In this document: piece by piece, positions 45,320-57,632 of the stretch
Layout of the letters: each line of letters begins with the position of its first letter
Position numbering within the stretch: the first letter of the stretch is position 1
Source: Acanthopleura granulata
Lineage: Eukaryota; Mollusca; Polyplacophora; Chitonida; Chitonidae
Assembly: GCA_016165875.1 (NCBI GenBank)
Contig: JABBOT010000016.1
Coordinates: forward strand, 6,160,327 to 6,224,326
Reading direction: 5' to 3'
DNA: 64,000 nt
Notes under the pieces: generated by a model
The model's database searches: none
Told to the model about the DNA's origin: nothing
The model's input: only the letters and a program-made list of their open reading frames with translations
Translations under genes and position numbers: made by a program

Positions 45320-47940
45320 CCTATTTCCGGATTTTATAACAATGTTGACTTCTAGATTCCAAATAAAGCGCTTGAAAACCGATGCTGAAACGGAACTCAC
45401 AAAATGAAGATCCTAGTCGGATTAATACGGCAGCAATAAAGCGGCGCTAAAGTACACATGCACCAATTAATCAATCAATCAATCAATCTTCACATCAAAT
45501 ACATGAGGCCTTTAAAGAAAGTCATTTCAAGTAACTCGCATTAGGCTGTTCACCAGCCTGTGGCAACGACACATTAATCTCGGTCATAAGGAACTGAGGG
45601 AAACACGCAAGGAACAACCCATCACGATAATCTTACCTTAACCTTGTCAATTCCATGAGCTTAAAGTGAAAGACCACTCGAAAATTAAGTCAAGCTGAGC
45701 GAAAAGAGCATAAAATGCTGTATCTGAAAATACTTTCGCCGATGTTTTTAGATTCTATTTCCACCCAGTTAAACGCAGTGAAATGTTTTGATTGTATGGT
45801 GGACCTTATGGACCATACTGACCAGGCTGACCTAAACAGCCTCTTTCTGTTATATGTTTACATTCTACATGGATATACATGTAGTGCTACATGTATGTAG
45901 ATACTACTGTATCTGTGTTTAGTGCGGAAATATGACAATGAGAAGCTGTTTAGCCGGAAAAAGGAATCCGACATACCTCTAATTCCCAGGTAAATCTTGG
46001 ATCCAGTTGGGAACCTTCCCCGCTTAAAAGACGTCGATCCAAAGGATGTACTCATTTGTTCTTTTCTGTAATGCGCCACTATCTGTATAATTGAGCTTTA
46101 AAGGAAGAATGCAGTTGACACACACACTGTAACGTAATAGCGGAGAATGATGTGTTTCTTTTTACACACCTTGGGACCGACTTGTGTGCAGTGGGCAAAT
46201 CGTCCCAGTGGCACGAACTGTTCGTCTGGCCTCGAACACTGTTAAACGGTTATAATGATCTACACCTAAGCTCTACAGTGTAAAATGACCGAATGCGTTT
46301 AATGGGTGATTTAACTTCAAACAAGCGTGTTTAATAAATATACACATATATTTAAGTATTAAATATAAGTGTCTAAAACATGTCAATAGGCCCATACTAT
46401 AATACTATAAGCTTTTAATCTGATGTATAAAGTTAAACAGTATTATAAGTTAAACATCCAAATTTACAGTGTATATACAAATAGTATACCAGGTCACGAG
46501 ATCAAACGAGTGCCTCTTCAATATCAAGTAAATATGTAAGAACTCAGTGATTGAGAGCACTTGAATTATTTATGTTCCGAGGAAAATAGATCATTTCTAG
46601 TAATTAACGCCGCTTGCAAGTGTGCATTACGAAGGACAAAACCAGTCTAATAGGAATGTGTCAGTGCGAAACAAAGAAGCCGTTATGAATGCTTCAACAA
46701 AACAGTCACGCGCATTATAAATGTAACACTGGCTCCCAAGAGCGGCTTAGGGCCAGTTCTGCCTGTTTCTTCTAACACTGCTCCCTTTTTAGACAGTTTT
46801 AAGCCGCGTTGACATTTACAAGCTACAAAAATCATTAAATATGTAAGCACGTTGTCATGGAAACGGTTTGGTAGTTTTATACACAGAAAGGTAGCTGACA
46901 CGTTGTTGAAGAGGCAAGCTTTAGGCGGTACGTGGAGACTGATACCAAATAATCTGACACAATGAAACTTCAGGTAATTCCATGCACTGAGATCCACAGA
47001 TGAAAAATCGCGTAAAGTTAACATTTAGGTCCTTGTTTATTATAATTATAGGTTCGAATCTCACTTGTGCTGACTTGACCAAAGCAGTTTGTTTTTTGTT
47101 CGTTTTTTTTATTGGTTGTTGTATGTAATATTGTATGCAACTATTAGAAGTTTTAGAAGTAAACTTGTAGAGAATACCAAGCTTCACGAAACTCAGCCTG
47201 TTGGTCTTGAAAAATTTTTTCCAGAACATCTGGCGATTTTTAATCGCTAAATCGCTTCGGCTCCATGTTTAGGATACCTCTACGATATACTGTGCTCATT
47301 TTTGCAAAAAAAATAATCAGCCGGGACAGTTCACGTTTAAGTAAAGCTAACCTATATGGGACTATTAATACAAGTTTGACCTCCAATTCGTACAGAATCA
47401 ACTTCATTAAAGACATTATAAAGTAGCATTTACACGGTTGATGCGATTTTTCTTATCGAGCTGTCGAATGCGATTAGTCGAGGGGAAATAGGTCAAGCTT
47501 ACATGTACTTTTCTACCAAAATCGATTTACAGTTCACAGGTTTACAGTTGATTTTGTGTTGAATTCTGTGTAAGGCCTATATGCGATATAAATTGCACTT
47601 TGCGCAGCTTCACGGACGGAGTGTCCAGACTCTCTGGGACCCATGACTGTGCCTAATCCCGCTTAACCCGGGCCCAGGGGCAGTATGTTCATCGTATTGA
47701 GTGTGATCGCTACGTTGAATCTTTGAACAGATGCAATCAAAACGCAACTGAGATACATATTTGACTGACGACACCATATATACTTAAATGACACAAGATT
47801 TAGATAGTGATTTTATTCGTCTTCCAAGGTGAATTAAAAGCTGCTGACTGTTTCTCTTTACATGAATCCGTCATAATTTTTTTTTTTTTATATTTTATAT
47901 ATTTTCTTAGCTCTTTGGTGGTTTGTGTTATTTGTGGTTT
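45320..47940. other. Non-coding, nothing recognised
   Basis: No gene call. (AATC)n microsatellite at 45469-45488. Around 45860-45960 the sequence resembles 20380-20470 (ACATGGATATACATGTA... then TTTAGTGCGGAAATATGACA / CTTAATGTGGAAATATAACA), a short low-copy repeat. Confidence 0.4.
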
Positions 47941-47945
47941 TTGGG

Positions 47946-48038
47946 AACTGGTCTCGTGACTAGGCTTATGAACCAGAACTGGTCTCGTGATTAGGCTTAT
48001 GAACCAGAACTGGTCTCGTGACTAGGCTTATGAACCAG
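47946..48038 (+). repeat. 31-bp tandem repeat, three nearly perfect copies
   Basis: AACTGGTCTCGTGACTAGGC plus TTATGAACCAG starts at 47946, 47977 and 48008. The middle copy has one substitution (GATTAG). Confidence 0.97.
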
Positions 48039-48787
48039 AGCGCCCATTTTTGGTTGACGGCTGGTATACGAATGTCGGTTTTGACGTCTTTAAGTACAAA
48101 CCTTTATGCCTTTCAGTAATAGACAAAGACCATTTCATCCATAGGTGTTAATACTGCTTTTCTTGTCTGAGATATAAATCTAATAGACAAGAACATTCAG
48201 TATATACCTGTATGTACCCAAAACCCTGAATAACCGCTGTGCGCAGACGTGCCTCTGACAGCTGGGGGTTCATCTACAGACCTCAATAACTGGCAGAGAG
48301 AAAAATAATCTCGGCTTCGTCTGTAGCCGGAGCGGTCACCAAGGGACGTGATTTCCAGCCAAAGATGGAAACAGGAGAATTTAGCTGGATATTCCTGTGG
48401 GGGGTAATTAGACTGAAGTCTCTCGGGAAAGGGCTAAATCTGTGAAACAGAACGAAAGGAATGTCATAGCTATTCTTTGCTCCAGATGAAATTAACCCTG
48501 GACAAAAGCCAGCGGTATTTAGCGCGTGAGCGAGCCATTCATAATTCCTGCGACTTCATTAATTTTGCGACGATCTCGAAGGCGGTCACCTATCTCGTCA
48601 TCGATGAATAAAGGGGAGGTAGAATTTCTAAATGACGAGAATTCACGGCCTTTCACCACTAAGTTTTATTGACGTCAAATACGACGTGCAAACTAAATCT
48701 AGTTTCAAACAGAAGAGAACCCCTATAATTTTGAAACATTGCCAGCCAAAAATAAGTGGTGACCATGTAGTGATTCTTAAAAATGTT

Positions 48788-48863
48788 GTGTCACGCCGCC
48801 GTCGTATAAGTGAAATATTCTTCAGCATGGCGTAAAACACCTATCAAATAAATAAATAAAAAT
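48788..48863 (+). mobile_element. 5'-truncated Meta-type SINE, last about 70 bp
   Basis: CACGCCGCCGTCGTATAAGT, CTTCAGCATGGCGTAAAACA and CCTATCAAATAAATAAATAA. Confidence 0.85.
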
Positions 48864-48999
48864 GATGGCTTGGAAAATGTCCGCTTTCTGAGAGTGCTTG
48901 TAATTTTGGTCACCGAACGTTAGATATATAGAGGCTGTTCTCGGAGACATTAATGCATAAATAACAAAGTGATATTTTAATACTGGATAACGAACGCCA

Positions 49000-49700
49000 T
49001 GGAGTTCCTAGCGATAGTCTTCCTTCACTCATTTAACAGAAAATTCAAAACTTCATAATTTCTGTATATGCAATATCCAAGTTTGTTTCCAGTATTTAAT
49101 TTATTTTACTTCACAGGTGCTATATTGCCGTCCTAAAAAAATTCCGTTTATATGTAACGGTGGGCAGGTCGTACCGCTGAAGAAAACAGAACAAGGCATG
49201 GGACTTGGAATCCAATATTTATATTGCAACACAAACGTGGCCCTGATCGTCATGCATTATCATCGTTCTGTTCAGCGCCGAGATTTCTTTTCTCCTCAAA
49301 ACTATCCTTTCAAAATGCGGGCAAAATTCTAACAAAAAACATTATTAGAAAAGAGTTTCATAATTCCCCTGACACAAAGAACCGGCTTACATATCAAATA
49401 GAAACAGCCTAGGGGCTTTTTCAGCGAAAACCCAGCTTGAAAGCGAAGCGGAGAAATGCAATATTGCTGAGAGCGAACTTCCGCGCAAAGCGTCTTTTCT
49501 GTCCAAACACTGCAGTGTTACGTCGAGCCGTCTGTGACTCGGTCCTTCGGGGACTGGATCCGCCTTCCGAGATGAGACGGTTCATTTCTGTGAGTTGTGT
49601 AAACACACTGGGCTGGGCAAGCCTGGCACGACTCGTAGATTGCCTGAGTAGAGTCAGAGAATACGTAATCAGTACTGAAGCTCTCACGAGGACCGTGCAC
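49000..49700 (+). repeat. Segmental duplication, copy 1 (partner 50235-50900)
   Basis: Long co-linear match with the partner at an offset of about 1,220-1,235 bp. Shared examples are TTTTTCAGCGAAAACCCAGC, TTGAAAGCGAAG, GAGATGAGACGGTTCATTT and GTGAGTTGTGTAAACACACT. Open frames on both strands of this copy are broken in the partner. Confidence 0.9.
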
Positions 49701-50234
49701 AGGGCCCGACCTTTTTGTAAGCGCATACCAATCTCAAGAATATGGCTTGTTGCTAAGGTAATGTTGTGGCGTACATATCCATTACAAAGCAAAAACAACA
49801 CATATTGCTGAACACTGTGTTGACCTGAAAAAATAACCGCGGAATAGAACTGAGAGGTTCTGCAACAGTCACTGACTGGAAATTGAGAAGCCATCAAACA
49901 GACAAAGGCGAGCAATTGAGACGTCATGGCATAGACAAATCTGTACTTATGAAACTGGCAATGACTTCATAATCGGTGAACAGTTTCACTGTTCCCGTGC
50001 TGACTGGTAGCTAGTAACTGAATCCCAGCTGATTTATTTTGCAAAAATGGTGGATGTGATATGATGATTTTCAGACATACATCAGCCGCAAAAGTCAACT
50101 TGCTGACAGCAAATCTCATTTTGGTCAGCGAATAAATAAGTAGTAGGCCTAGAGTTTTTGGAGAGTGTTCCTGCAGGAATGAAGAGCTAAGCATTAAGGG
50201 CGATATTTTCATTCCATGTAACCTTTACCAGATG

Positions 50235-50900
50235 GATGCTGGCAAAGGTACTCCATCACTCATCCAGTTAGAAATTCAAGGCTTCATAATATAATATACT
50301 GGCTTATTTTCAATTGCATGACGGGTACAAATGTGGAACTATAAATCAAAGAAAGAAAAACATTTCCCTTCATGTACAGGGGTTTATCGGTAGAGAATGT
50401 TACGCACACAAATGTGAGACAGTAATCCAATATTGAAATCCAATATTTACACTGCGACACAAACGTAACACTGATCGCTATGCATTATCGTCGCTTGAAA
50501 CAGCGCTAAGATTTAATTTCTCCGCAAGAACTACGCTTTAAAAGTCCGACAAAGGCCCTTCCGAAACACAACATTAGACAAGAGTTTCATAATTCCTCTG
50601 AGGCTTATGTATCAAACAGAAACAGCGTGATGGATTTTTCAGCGAAAACCCAGCTTGAAAGCGAAGAGAAGAAACGCAATACAGCTGAAAGGGACCTTCC
50701 GTACAAAGAGTCTTTTCTGTCCAAACATTACAGTATTACGTCAAGCCGTCTGTGACTCGGCCCTACTGGGGCTGAACCGTGTTCCGAGATGAGACGGTTC
50801 ATTTTTGTGAGTTGTGTAAACACACTGGCCAGGGCAAGTCTGGCACGACTGTTAGATTGCCCGAGGAGAGAACAGGAAAACGTAATCATTATTGCTAATT
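50235..50900 (+). repeat. Segmental duplication, copy 2 (partner 49000-49700)
   Basis: Same order as copy 1 with roughly 20% divergence by eye and several indels. The most conserved part is the 3' third (50639-50860). Confidence 0.9.
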
Positions 50901-51139
50901 AGAACATACACAGGGCCTTAGCTTCATCTCACGCGGATCTACCGAGACATCCAAAACCGATGTATAAGATAAGATTATGGCAGACATGCGTGAATTTCAA
51001 CGGGAAAAAGAAGACAAACAACAGAACACTTCATTGACTGGAATAAGCACTCATTGATATCCAACTGAAAAGTCATATAATATGGGACTGAGCCATGAAA
51101 AGAACACTGATATACAATATAGAGTTATAATATGTAACT

Positions 51140-51535
51140 GATAAGTCCTGAAACAGATAGTGATGTGCATCGAAGAAGTCCTAATATGTCAGCGAGAGGT
51201 CATGAAACAGACACCGATATGCAACGTAGAAGTCACAATATGTAACCGAGAGGTCATGAAACAGAAACTGATATGCAACGTAGAAGCCATAATATGTAAG
51301 CGAGAGGTCATGAAACAGACACCGATATGCAACGTAGAAGTCACAATATGTAACCGAGAGGTCATGAAACAGAAACTGATATGCAACGTAGAAGCCATAA
51401 TATGTCAGCGAGAGGTCATGAAACAGACACCGATATGCAACGTAGAAGTCACAATATGTAACCGAGAGGTCATGAAACAGAAAATGATATGCAATTCAGA
51501 AGTCATAATGATTTGTAATTAGAAATCATGACATA
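51140..51535 (+). repeat. Minisatellite, 54-bp unit with two alternating variants
   Basis: Unit GAGGTCATGAAACAGACACC / GATATGCAACGTAGAAGTCA / CAATATGTAACCGA. ACACCGATATGC units alternate with AAACTGATATGC units, and AAGTCACAATATGTAACC with AAGCCATAATATGTMAGC, making a 108-bp higher-order unit. Degenerate units extend to about 51060 and 51620. The 18-codon period keeps both strands open; not a gene. Confidence 0.93.
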
Positions 51536-51849
51536 GACAAAGACTTGAACTTGAGAAATCGAGAGTAAGATAGTTATATGCTATAAAGATTTCATGGAAT
51601 AAACGCTGATATGTAATCGAAAAAGTAAATGTTCATTCCCTGATTTATGACCAGTGAACAACAAAAAATCACACGATGCATGAAGGCAGGAAAGGAACTG
51701 ATTGATAGAAAAAACCATTAATATTATTAACAGGTGATCAAATCCGTATACCTACGACTTTTCTATTGGGAGGCTGTAAAATTGAGGTGCAAGCTAGTGT
51801 AAAACATGACCGAGTATTGGGATTACCGATAATGTCTATGTTAAAATTT

Positions 51850-51940
51850 TAAGTATGACTGGACTAGGGATTGAACCGCGAATCTATAGTTTACGAGGCA
51901 GACCCTCCAACCAGGACGCCAATAGAGCTGGACTGATAGC
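51850..51940 (-). mobile_element. tRNA-like Pol III promoter remnant
   Basis: On the minus strand TTGGCGTCCTGGTTGGAG (A-box-like) is followed about 35 bp on by CGGTTCAATCCCTAGTC (good B box GGTTCAATCC). Acceptor-stem pairing is poor, so a tRNA-derived SINE head is more likely than a tRNA gene. Confidence 0.45.
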
Positions 51941-52074
51941 CATAACTATAGACATTTAGCACCTTAATCGATAATGGTTATAGGCCTACTGTGAGGCCTG
52001 ATGCAGCAATATTAAGCAGTTATTTTAATTAGCTACAATCGCCACTTCAGAAAAAATATCATAAAATTGACAAA

Positions 52075-52458
52075 ATGGTGTCAGCCGGGATTGACCTGAA
52101 ATCCTCAACGTCGTTGCAAGAGTGCCTCTGTGGACTGGGACAAAAAAAAAAAGAAACACCTGTTTTCCACTCAGCGACTGACTGCGGAAAATCTGTTGTC
52201 CGAAAGGCGACTCCGATTCTCATGAACGGCTACTTGAACATAGCTAATTTCACGGCATCCACGGATCCTAATGTGTCTTTCCACTGTGAGCTCCGCGTCT
52301 GGGTTTTGCCATTACCCAAACACCAACTGACGCAGGACACGCGCCACCATGGCAACCTGTGTGTCAGTCGGAACAATTGGAATGTGTACAGGAAGTGGAC
52401 GTCGGGGAGAGAACACGAAGATTGCCTCAGGCGTTCTCGCAATAATATAAATGGATAA
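52075..52458 (+). CDS. Hypothetical open frame, 127 aa
   Basis: ATG to TAA with fairly even GC, five or more Cys and mixed composition, in contrast to the repeat-derived frames. It contains an A-run coding for KKK (52143-52152). It has no signal peptide, no membrane segment and no domain I recognise. The opposite strand is also open for about 90 codons. It may be chance. Confidence 0.22.
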   Translation: MVSAGIDLKSSTSLQECLCGLGQKKKETPVFHSATDCGKSVVRKATPILMNGYLNIANFTASTDPNVSFHCELRVWVLPLPKHQLTQDTRHHGNLCVSRNNWNVYRKWTSGREHEDCLRRSRNNING

Positions 52459-53056
52459 TTTCACTGATGACAGAGTCGGCTGGAGTGGAGATCTTTTCAG
52501 ACGTAGAAATCTGCTGGAGGTTAATATTGTACAGGTCTCATCACTTGCGCTGGTGAATAAGAGATTCTGTGAGGGTGTGTTATGCACAAGACGACCAGTC
52601 TGGGTTTTTCTCGCACCGTTTGCAAGTGATTATTTATTAAATGTCATGTCAGCACAGCATTATGAGTAATTCTAAATCAGCGACGTCTAATTAATTACAT
52701 TTAAACATTAATGCACTTCTGTTTAGCCAGTTCTGTTTAGACTAGGAATGGTTTTATAGGGTATGTATAAATTGCGAATTTCCGCTTGTTCGTTTTGGAC
52801 GAGAACAAAACTGCAGATCCATCGAGCAGCTAGTGTGTACAGCAGAAGTACACAAGTCCTGCTCCTTTTACTTGTGAGTAACTGAGATGCTTTTGTAGGT
52901 CAGTCGCTATATAGAACTCGCGACGAGCTGGCCGTTCAAATTCCACGTTCGGACTGAGAATCGGCCATCTTTCCCTATCTCCAGTTTACTCGGGGTCTTT
53001 GTGACAATAAGACTTAGACATGACATTATAATAGAGTAATGTAGAGTAAAACCAGA

Positions 53057-53500
53057 GCAACGGCGACAGTGTGATAGTTGGCAACTGGTCACACGTAACC
53101 GGTGAAATCCGGTCTCTTCTCAATTTACCTCAGATAGTGTATTGTTCTAACTGTTCATGAAAGCGTTTAACAAGTAACAAATTCCATGCCCCCTGGCACG
53201 ATGCTTTTTTTCAACGGAATTGGGTGTAAAAGGAATTGAGAGATATTATGATTTGAAATTTATTAGACTACTCTGCCAGCAACCTGCGCATGGTCGTGGG
53301 TTTCCCCCGAGCTCTGCCCGGTTTCCTCCCACCATAATGCTGGCCGCCGTCGTGTAAGTGAAATAATCTTGAGTAAGGCGTAAAACACCAATGAAATAAA
53401 TAAATAAATAAATATCAGGCAACTCGCTGGTCTAGAATCACTCAAAATGCTCCGTGCTCGTGGTCCTTTATGTGGACAGCCATGTTGTAAGTTCGTTGAC
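53057..53500 (+). repeat. Dispersed repeat family B, copy 2, split by a SINE
   Basis: GCGACAGTGTGATAGTTGGC, GGTCACACGTAACCGGTGAA, AATTTACCTCAGA and CTGTTCATGAAAGCGTTTAA lie before the SINE at 53266-53415. CTGGTCTAGAATCACTCAAA and ATGCT follow after it. The end is duplicated at 53585-53680 (AGAATCACTCAAAATGCTCC in both). Confidence 0.75.
53266..53415 (+). mobile_element. 5'-truncated Meta-type SINE nested in family B
   Basis: Starts CTCTGCCAGCAACCTGCGCA, close to the family consensus (GGGTTTCCCCCGAGCTCTGC, CATAATGCTGGCCGCCGTCG). It ends CACCAATGAAATAAATAAAT. Confidence 0.92.
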
Positions 53501-53867
53501 ATTCATTGCCTTTCACCAATATGGTCTGAACGCTGAGACGTGACACAAAATCTGTGTGTCACACTTTCGAGCAAAGGTGAGCAATTGAGCAATAGAATCA
53601 CTCAAAATGCTCCATGCTCGTGATCCTTTATATAGATAGCCATGCTGTGATAGCCAGTGGTGTTCATTGCTGGTTTACACAGAAGAGCGTACTGTAGGGC
53701 GTTTTCCTGCTCCTGTATGTAAGCCTGTACGCTGTGTGTACGGCTCTAATACGTAGAGAATCATTGAAGGTCGTTAACGGGTATTGCAATGCATTCTCTT
53801 CCTCACATTAAGTAATCTTAGAATACTACTGAGCGGTCGAGAAATGAATATTTCCGACCAACAATAT

Positions 53868-54020
53868 TTATTTATTTATTTATTTGACAGGTGTTTCATG
53901 CCGTACTCAAGAATACCTCACTCATAGGATGCGGCCAGCAGTGTTGTTTGAGGAAACCGGACGGGGCCCGTCGGGAACCCACGACCATTCGCAGGCTTCC
54001 GGCGGATCTTTCCATCCGAT
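53868..54020 (-). mobile_element. 5'-truncated Meta-type SINE
   Basis: Plus strand: TTTATTTATTTATTTGACAG, CATGCCGTACTCAAGAATAC, GAGGAAACCGGACGGGGCCC, ACGACCATTCGCAGGCTTCC. Confidence 0.88.
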
Positions 54021-54339
54021 CAACAGTAATCAAAACCAAAGCAAATCACTTAAGTATAGAATTAGTACCTGGTAAGTTACTTGTAAATTCTTCTCCTTGT
54101 CCTATGCTTAATAATAGTAATACAAATTAATAAGAGTACTGTAATAAAGGTTTAGTACCCTTTCACTTTCATTTTAGCATCATTTTGGTCACATTTTGAC
54201 AATACTGCTTCATGTTTCAGTCTTTGATTTTTATTAATAGGTTTACTTGACACATAGGGATGCGCATTCTCTTTGTCTCAGGTGTGTACAACATGTTTCA
54301 AACGGACCCCCGAAGTAATGTGAAACTCGTAAAACTCCA

Positions 54340-54570
54340 TCCAGCCCTTAACATAGGGGTCCAATGTGGTGTGCTCCTTTCTTGGATTACGTCACACTTC
54401 TTGGGGCATGTGTGCTCAGAAGGCACTTAGGTAGTACACAAACACTGCACGGTCGTTCTCTGCGATTTGAACTCTTTTGTGTAGCCCGTCAGAGTCTCCC
54501 GTTGCATTGCCAAGGCTGACTACAGGTCCTCACGTGGACATCAGATGGGTGGGGCTAAACCCAAACAAGT
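54340..54570 (+). repeat. Dispersed repeat family C, copy 1 (partner 62600-62825)
   Basis: Shared blocks: GGTCCAATGTGGTGTGCTCC, TTTCTTGGATTACGTCACAC, CACTTAGGTAGTACACAAAC, CTCTGCGATTT, TTGTGTAGCCCGTCAGAGTC. Confidence 0.8.
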
Positions 54571-54689
54571 TCACGCCTGTCGCCCAGTATGCAAAGATCA
54601 AACCAGTTGGTTATGTAAGGTTACGCTAACACATTGATTTATCTTACTATTTGTCATGTAGTAAATTTGTCAGCTTCAACCCCAAAAGA

Positions 54690-55320
54690 TACATATCCCC
54701 AACTTTCGCGCGGTGCTATGCCATACCACCACATGCAGCTTGGAGTTCTCTAAAACACATCAAAAAGTGAACCCATTTTGATGACCACCATTCTTGAGCT
54801 ATTGTTGTTGGAAGTGGCGCATTATTGCATTCTGTCACCTGGGCAACCCTAGCAGAAGGAGCGGGGTAGTAGTAAGTCTGTTTTCAGTGCAATCCAAAGC
54901 AAACAGAATTTATATATATTGACTAGGTGTAAAATAATAGTGTAGAAATTTATAGTATATCAACAAGAGGCCTCCGTGACTTGGTAGGTTAGCGCACTTC
55001 CGCAGCGCAATGGCCTAAAAGTCTCCCACCAATCCGGTTGCTGTGAGTTCAAGTCCAGCTCATGCTGGCTTTCTCTCCGAAGGAGAGGCTTCTCTCTATC
55101 CGGTTTCCTTTCACCATAACGCTGGCCGCCGTCGTACAAGTGAAATATTCTTGAGTACGGCGTAAAATACCAAGCAAAGAAATACATAAATCAAATAAAT
55201 ATCAACACGCCATAATGTCTGGGTGACAGTATTATCCAGTCACCGCTACGCCACTCTTCAATTTGGAGCCAAATCTTCGGACCCAGTTGCTCGAAATGCG
55301 CAGGTGCAACCTATAACAAT
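54690..55320 (+). repeat. Dispersed repeat family D, copy 2, containing a SINE
   Basis: Homologous to 43097-43480 on both sides of the SINE: CTTTCGCGCGGTGCTATGCC, CACCTGGGCAACCCTAGCAG; then GTGACAGTATTATCCAGTCA. Confidence 0.8.
54966..55198 (+). mobile_element. Near full-length Meta-type SINE with 9-bp target-site duplication
   Basis: Head GAGGCCTCCGTGACTTGGTA, B-box-like GTGAGTTCAAGTCC, 3' GAGTACGGCGTAAAATACC, tail CAAATAAAT. ATATCAACA flanks it at 54957-54965 and 55199-55207. A central deletion removes the GGTTGCTGGC part. Confidence 0.93.
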
Positions 55321-56489
55321 AGCGGAAAGTGTGACGTATATACTGTGAGGAAAATACGGGTTCCGCTGCCGAGATCTACCAGGGTCTCGATGGAAGCTGG
55401 ATTTCTAGTGATAAAGGTCATGCAGCTATGAACCAGTTTTATGCCAAGATGCATGAACAGGGTTATTCAATTCCGACCACAGTTTTAAACAGAAGTCGGC
55501 GGAGAGTTCATGAGCAAAGCTTCACTAATGAGTCGTCTTACACGAAAAAAAAACTGCCCTGCCAATAATGCGATTTGACTGCAGCATTTTATAGTGTGGT
55601 AGTGTCGTTGCTACCGAAAACGGCACGATTTTATTGTTTATTTCAGCAGAACCTTTTTCAGGGCTCCGAGCAGCTTGTTTCCAAATGTCAATGCGGGACA
55701 GAATTGACTGTCATTAAGATTGATTTCTCTCTAGGATAATGCAAGTAATTAAAATGAATCGTTCTTCCCCGGTGGGGTGTAAGGTTTGCGTGCCGTTTAA
55801 AGGCAGTCGCCATATTGGCTGTACAAACAGGATCTGAAACGCAGGTGGAAGACGGAAGGCTTTAATCACAGACCTGGAATGACGCATGTACTTAATCCAA
55901 CGTACAAACGTCGGAAATAATATACCGACACAAGCTGTAGGGTAATATAAAACAGGCGGATTTTAAAAAAAAAAAAAGCGAAAGCGGACTCAAAAAGGAT
56001 TACCATACAACCGGTAAACTACTCAATCTTGTAAACGTCGCTTGACATCAGGTGGAGAGTAGGAACAAGCATATCAAGTTGATTCGTTTCCCAATTCTTT
56101 TTTTTTTCAAGAACACTACATCAATGTTACAAAGAGAAAATGTGTTATGGCCAACTGTGCAATCATAGCTGCGATTCTCTTGAGCGGAAATGAATAATGG
56201 ACGAGTGTTTATCCATTTACTTTGTCCTATTCATTCATTTATTTATTTATTGTTTTAATTCATTTATTAGGCCGTTGTTGCTTATTTTAATGTCTTTCAG
56301 TTTTCCTGGAGATCTACGACTTGAAAATCGAGTTCAGTGAAATTATGATTGAAAACTGTTTACTGGTTCTCTCTAATATGTTACCATCTTTATCTAGGGC
56401 GAGGAATTTGAGGTGCGGATTAAACAGAGGTGGGGGATAAGTCACCTAAAGGAAAACAGATAACTGTTTTTTTTTTCGAAACTGACATT
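55321..56489. other. Non-coding, nothing recognised
   Basis: Mixed composition with several homeodomain-like ATTA cores around 55700-55760. No gene found. Confidence 0.4.
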
Positions 56490-56600
56490 GCCCAAGTTTC
56501 CTCCCACCATAATTCTGACCGCCGGCGTGTAAGCGAAATATTCTTGTGTGAGGAGTAAAACACCAATCAAATAAATCAATCAATAAATAAATTAAATGAT
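56490..56600 (+). mobile_element. 5'-truncated Meta-type SINE
   Basis: GTTTCCTCCCACCATAATTC, CGCCGGCGTGTAAGCGAAAT, AAACACCAATCAAATAAATC and a long mixed AATC/AAAT tail. Confidence 0.87.
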
Positions 56601-57387
56601 ATTGCCTGCATGGATTTAATGTCATTAGGGGTCCGGTGTTATTTACGAGATGAAATACGAAAAATTGGTTTGAGTGGCCAAATTTGAGAAATTAAGCCGC
56701 ACATTTTGACCTCGTGGCCTTGAAGCTAACCCTAATACAGCATGATTGCGGTAAAACCAAAGCACCTTGGAAGACACCTGACACATATATCTCCTTACGA
56801 AAAGCAGCCGCAAATGGGTTAAACAAAAAGCGTCAAGTCTGACATCGGTATACCCCTCGAAAACCGTCAAAAGGGCGTCCTAAGTCAATATGCGCAAGAC
56901 CCAAAACATCTTAAACGCCTGTTCCACACATCAATTTTGTTAACTAAAGTTTATTAAAATTTGATATACATGAAACTTTAAAATAAAGGCTTGGGTGGTG
57001 CATGTATATCATGCCTGAGCACGTGACACAAATTTCAAAACCAGTAAGTACTACAATGATAACTGGCATATGGTCACATGACACGGGAAGAAGTACGCAT
57101 GTATTTATAGCTCTCCAAAATAGGAGGTAGAAAGAACGTCTGCTCTAAATGGCACTGACAGGAAACAGCTTGTGAAATGAGAGTACACTGAAAGAAGCAA
57201 TTACACGCAGCTCTCAGCAGACGAATGAAATGGTATTGTACACCGACGCATTATTATCCTGAGTGGCGAAATGCGGGTTGCTAAGCGCCACAGGGGAATG
57301 GGACTGTTTGTAGAAGAAACGTATTAACAATTTACACCCCACCCCACGCCACCCCCAGTACCATAGCGTAAGATGCATTCGGTAAAA

Positions 57388-57625
57388 CGGCCTCCGTGGC
57401 TCAGTCGGTTAGCGACCCGAAACCTCCCACCAATGCGGTCGTTGTGAGTTCAAGTCCAGCTCATGCTGGCTTCCTCTCCGGCCGTACGTGGGAAGGTCTG
57501 ACAGCAACCTGCGGATGGTCGTGTCCGGTTTCTTCCCACCATAATGCTGGCCGCTGTCGTATAAGTGAAATATTCCTGAGTACGGCGTAAAACACCAATC
57601 AAACAAATAAATAAATAAATATAAA
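57388..57625 (+). mobile_element. Best-preserved Meta-type SINE in the window
   Basis: Head ACGGCCTCCGTGGCTCAGTC, B-box-like GTGAGTTCAAGTCCAGC, body CCGTACGTGGGAAGGTCTGA, 3' block GAGTACGGCGTAAAACACC, tail AAATAAATAAATAAAT. A small deletion lies in the head between TTAGCG and ACCCGAA. Confidence 0.95.
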
Positions 57626-57632
57626 TTGCAGT

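Noticed and set aside
49421..49927. 168- and 124-codon frames on opposite strands
   Set aside because: Both lie in a duplicated segment whose partner has stops and frameshifts in the same place; no domain recognised.
51160..51522. 120-codon Met/Cys-rich repeat frame
   Set aside because: The 54-bp repeat period is a multiple of three, which keeps both strands open; no gene signals.
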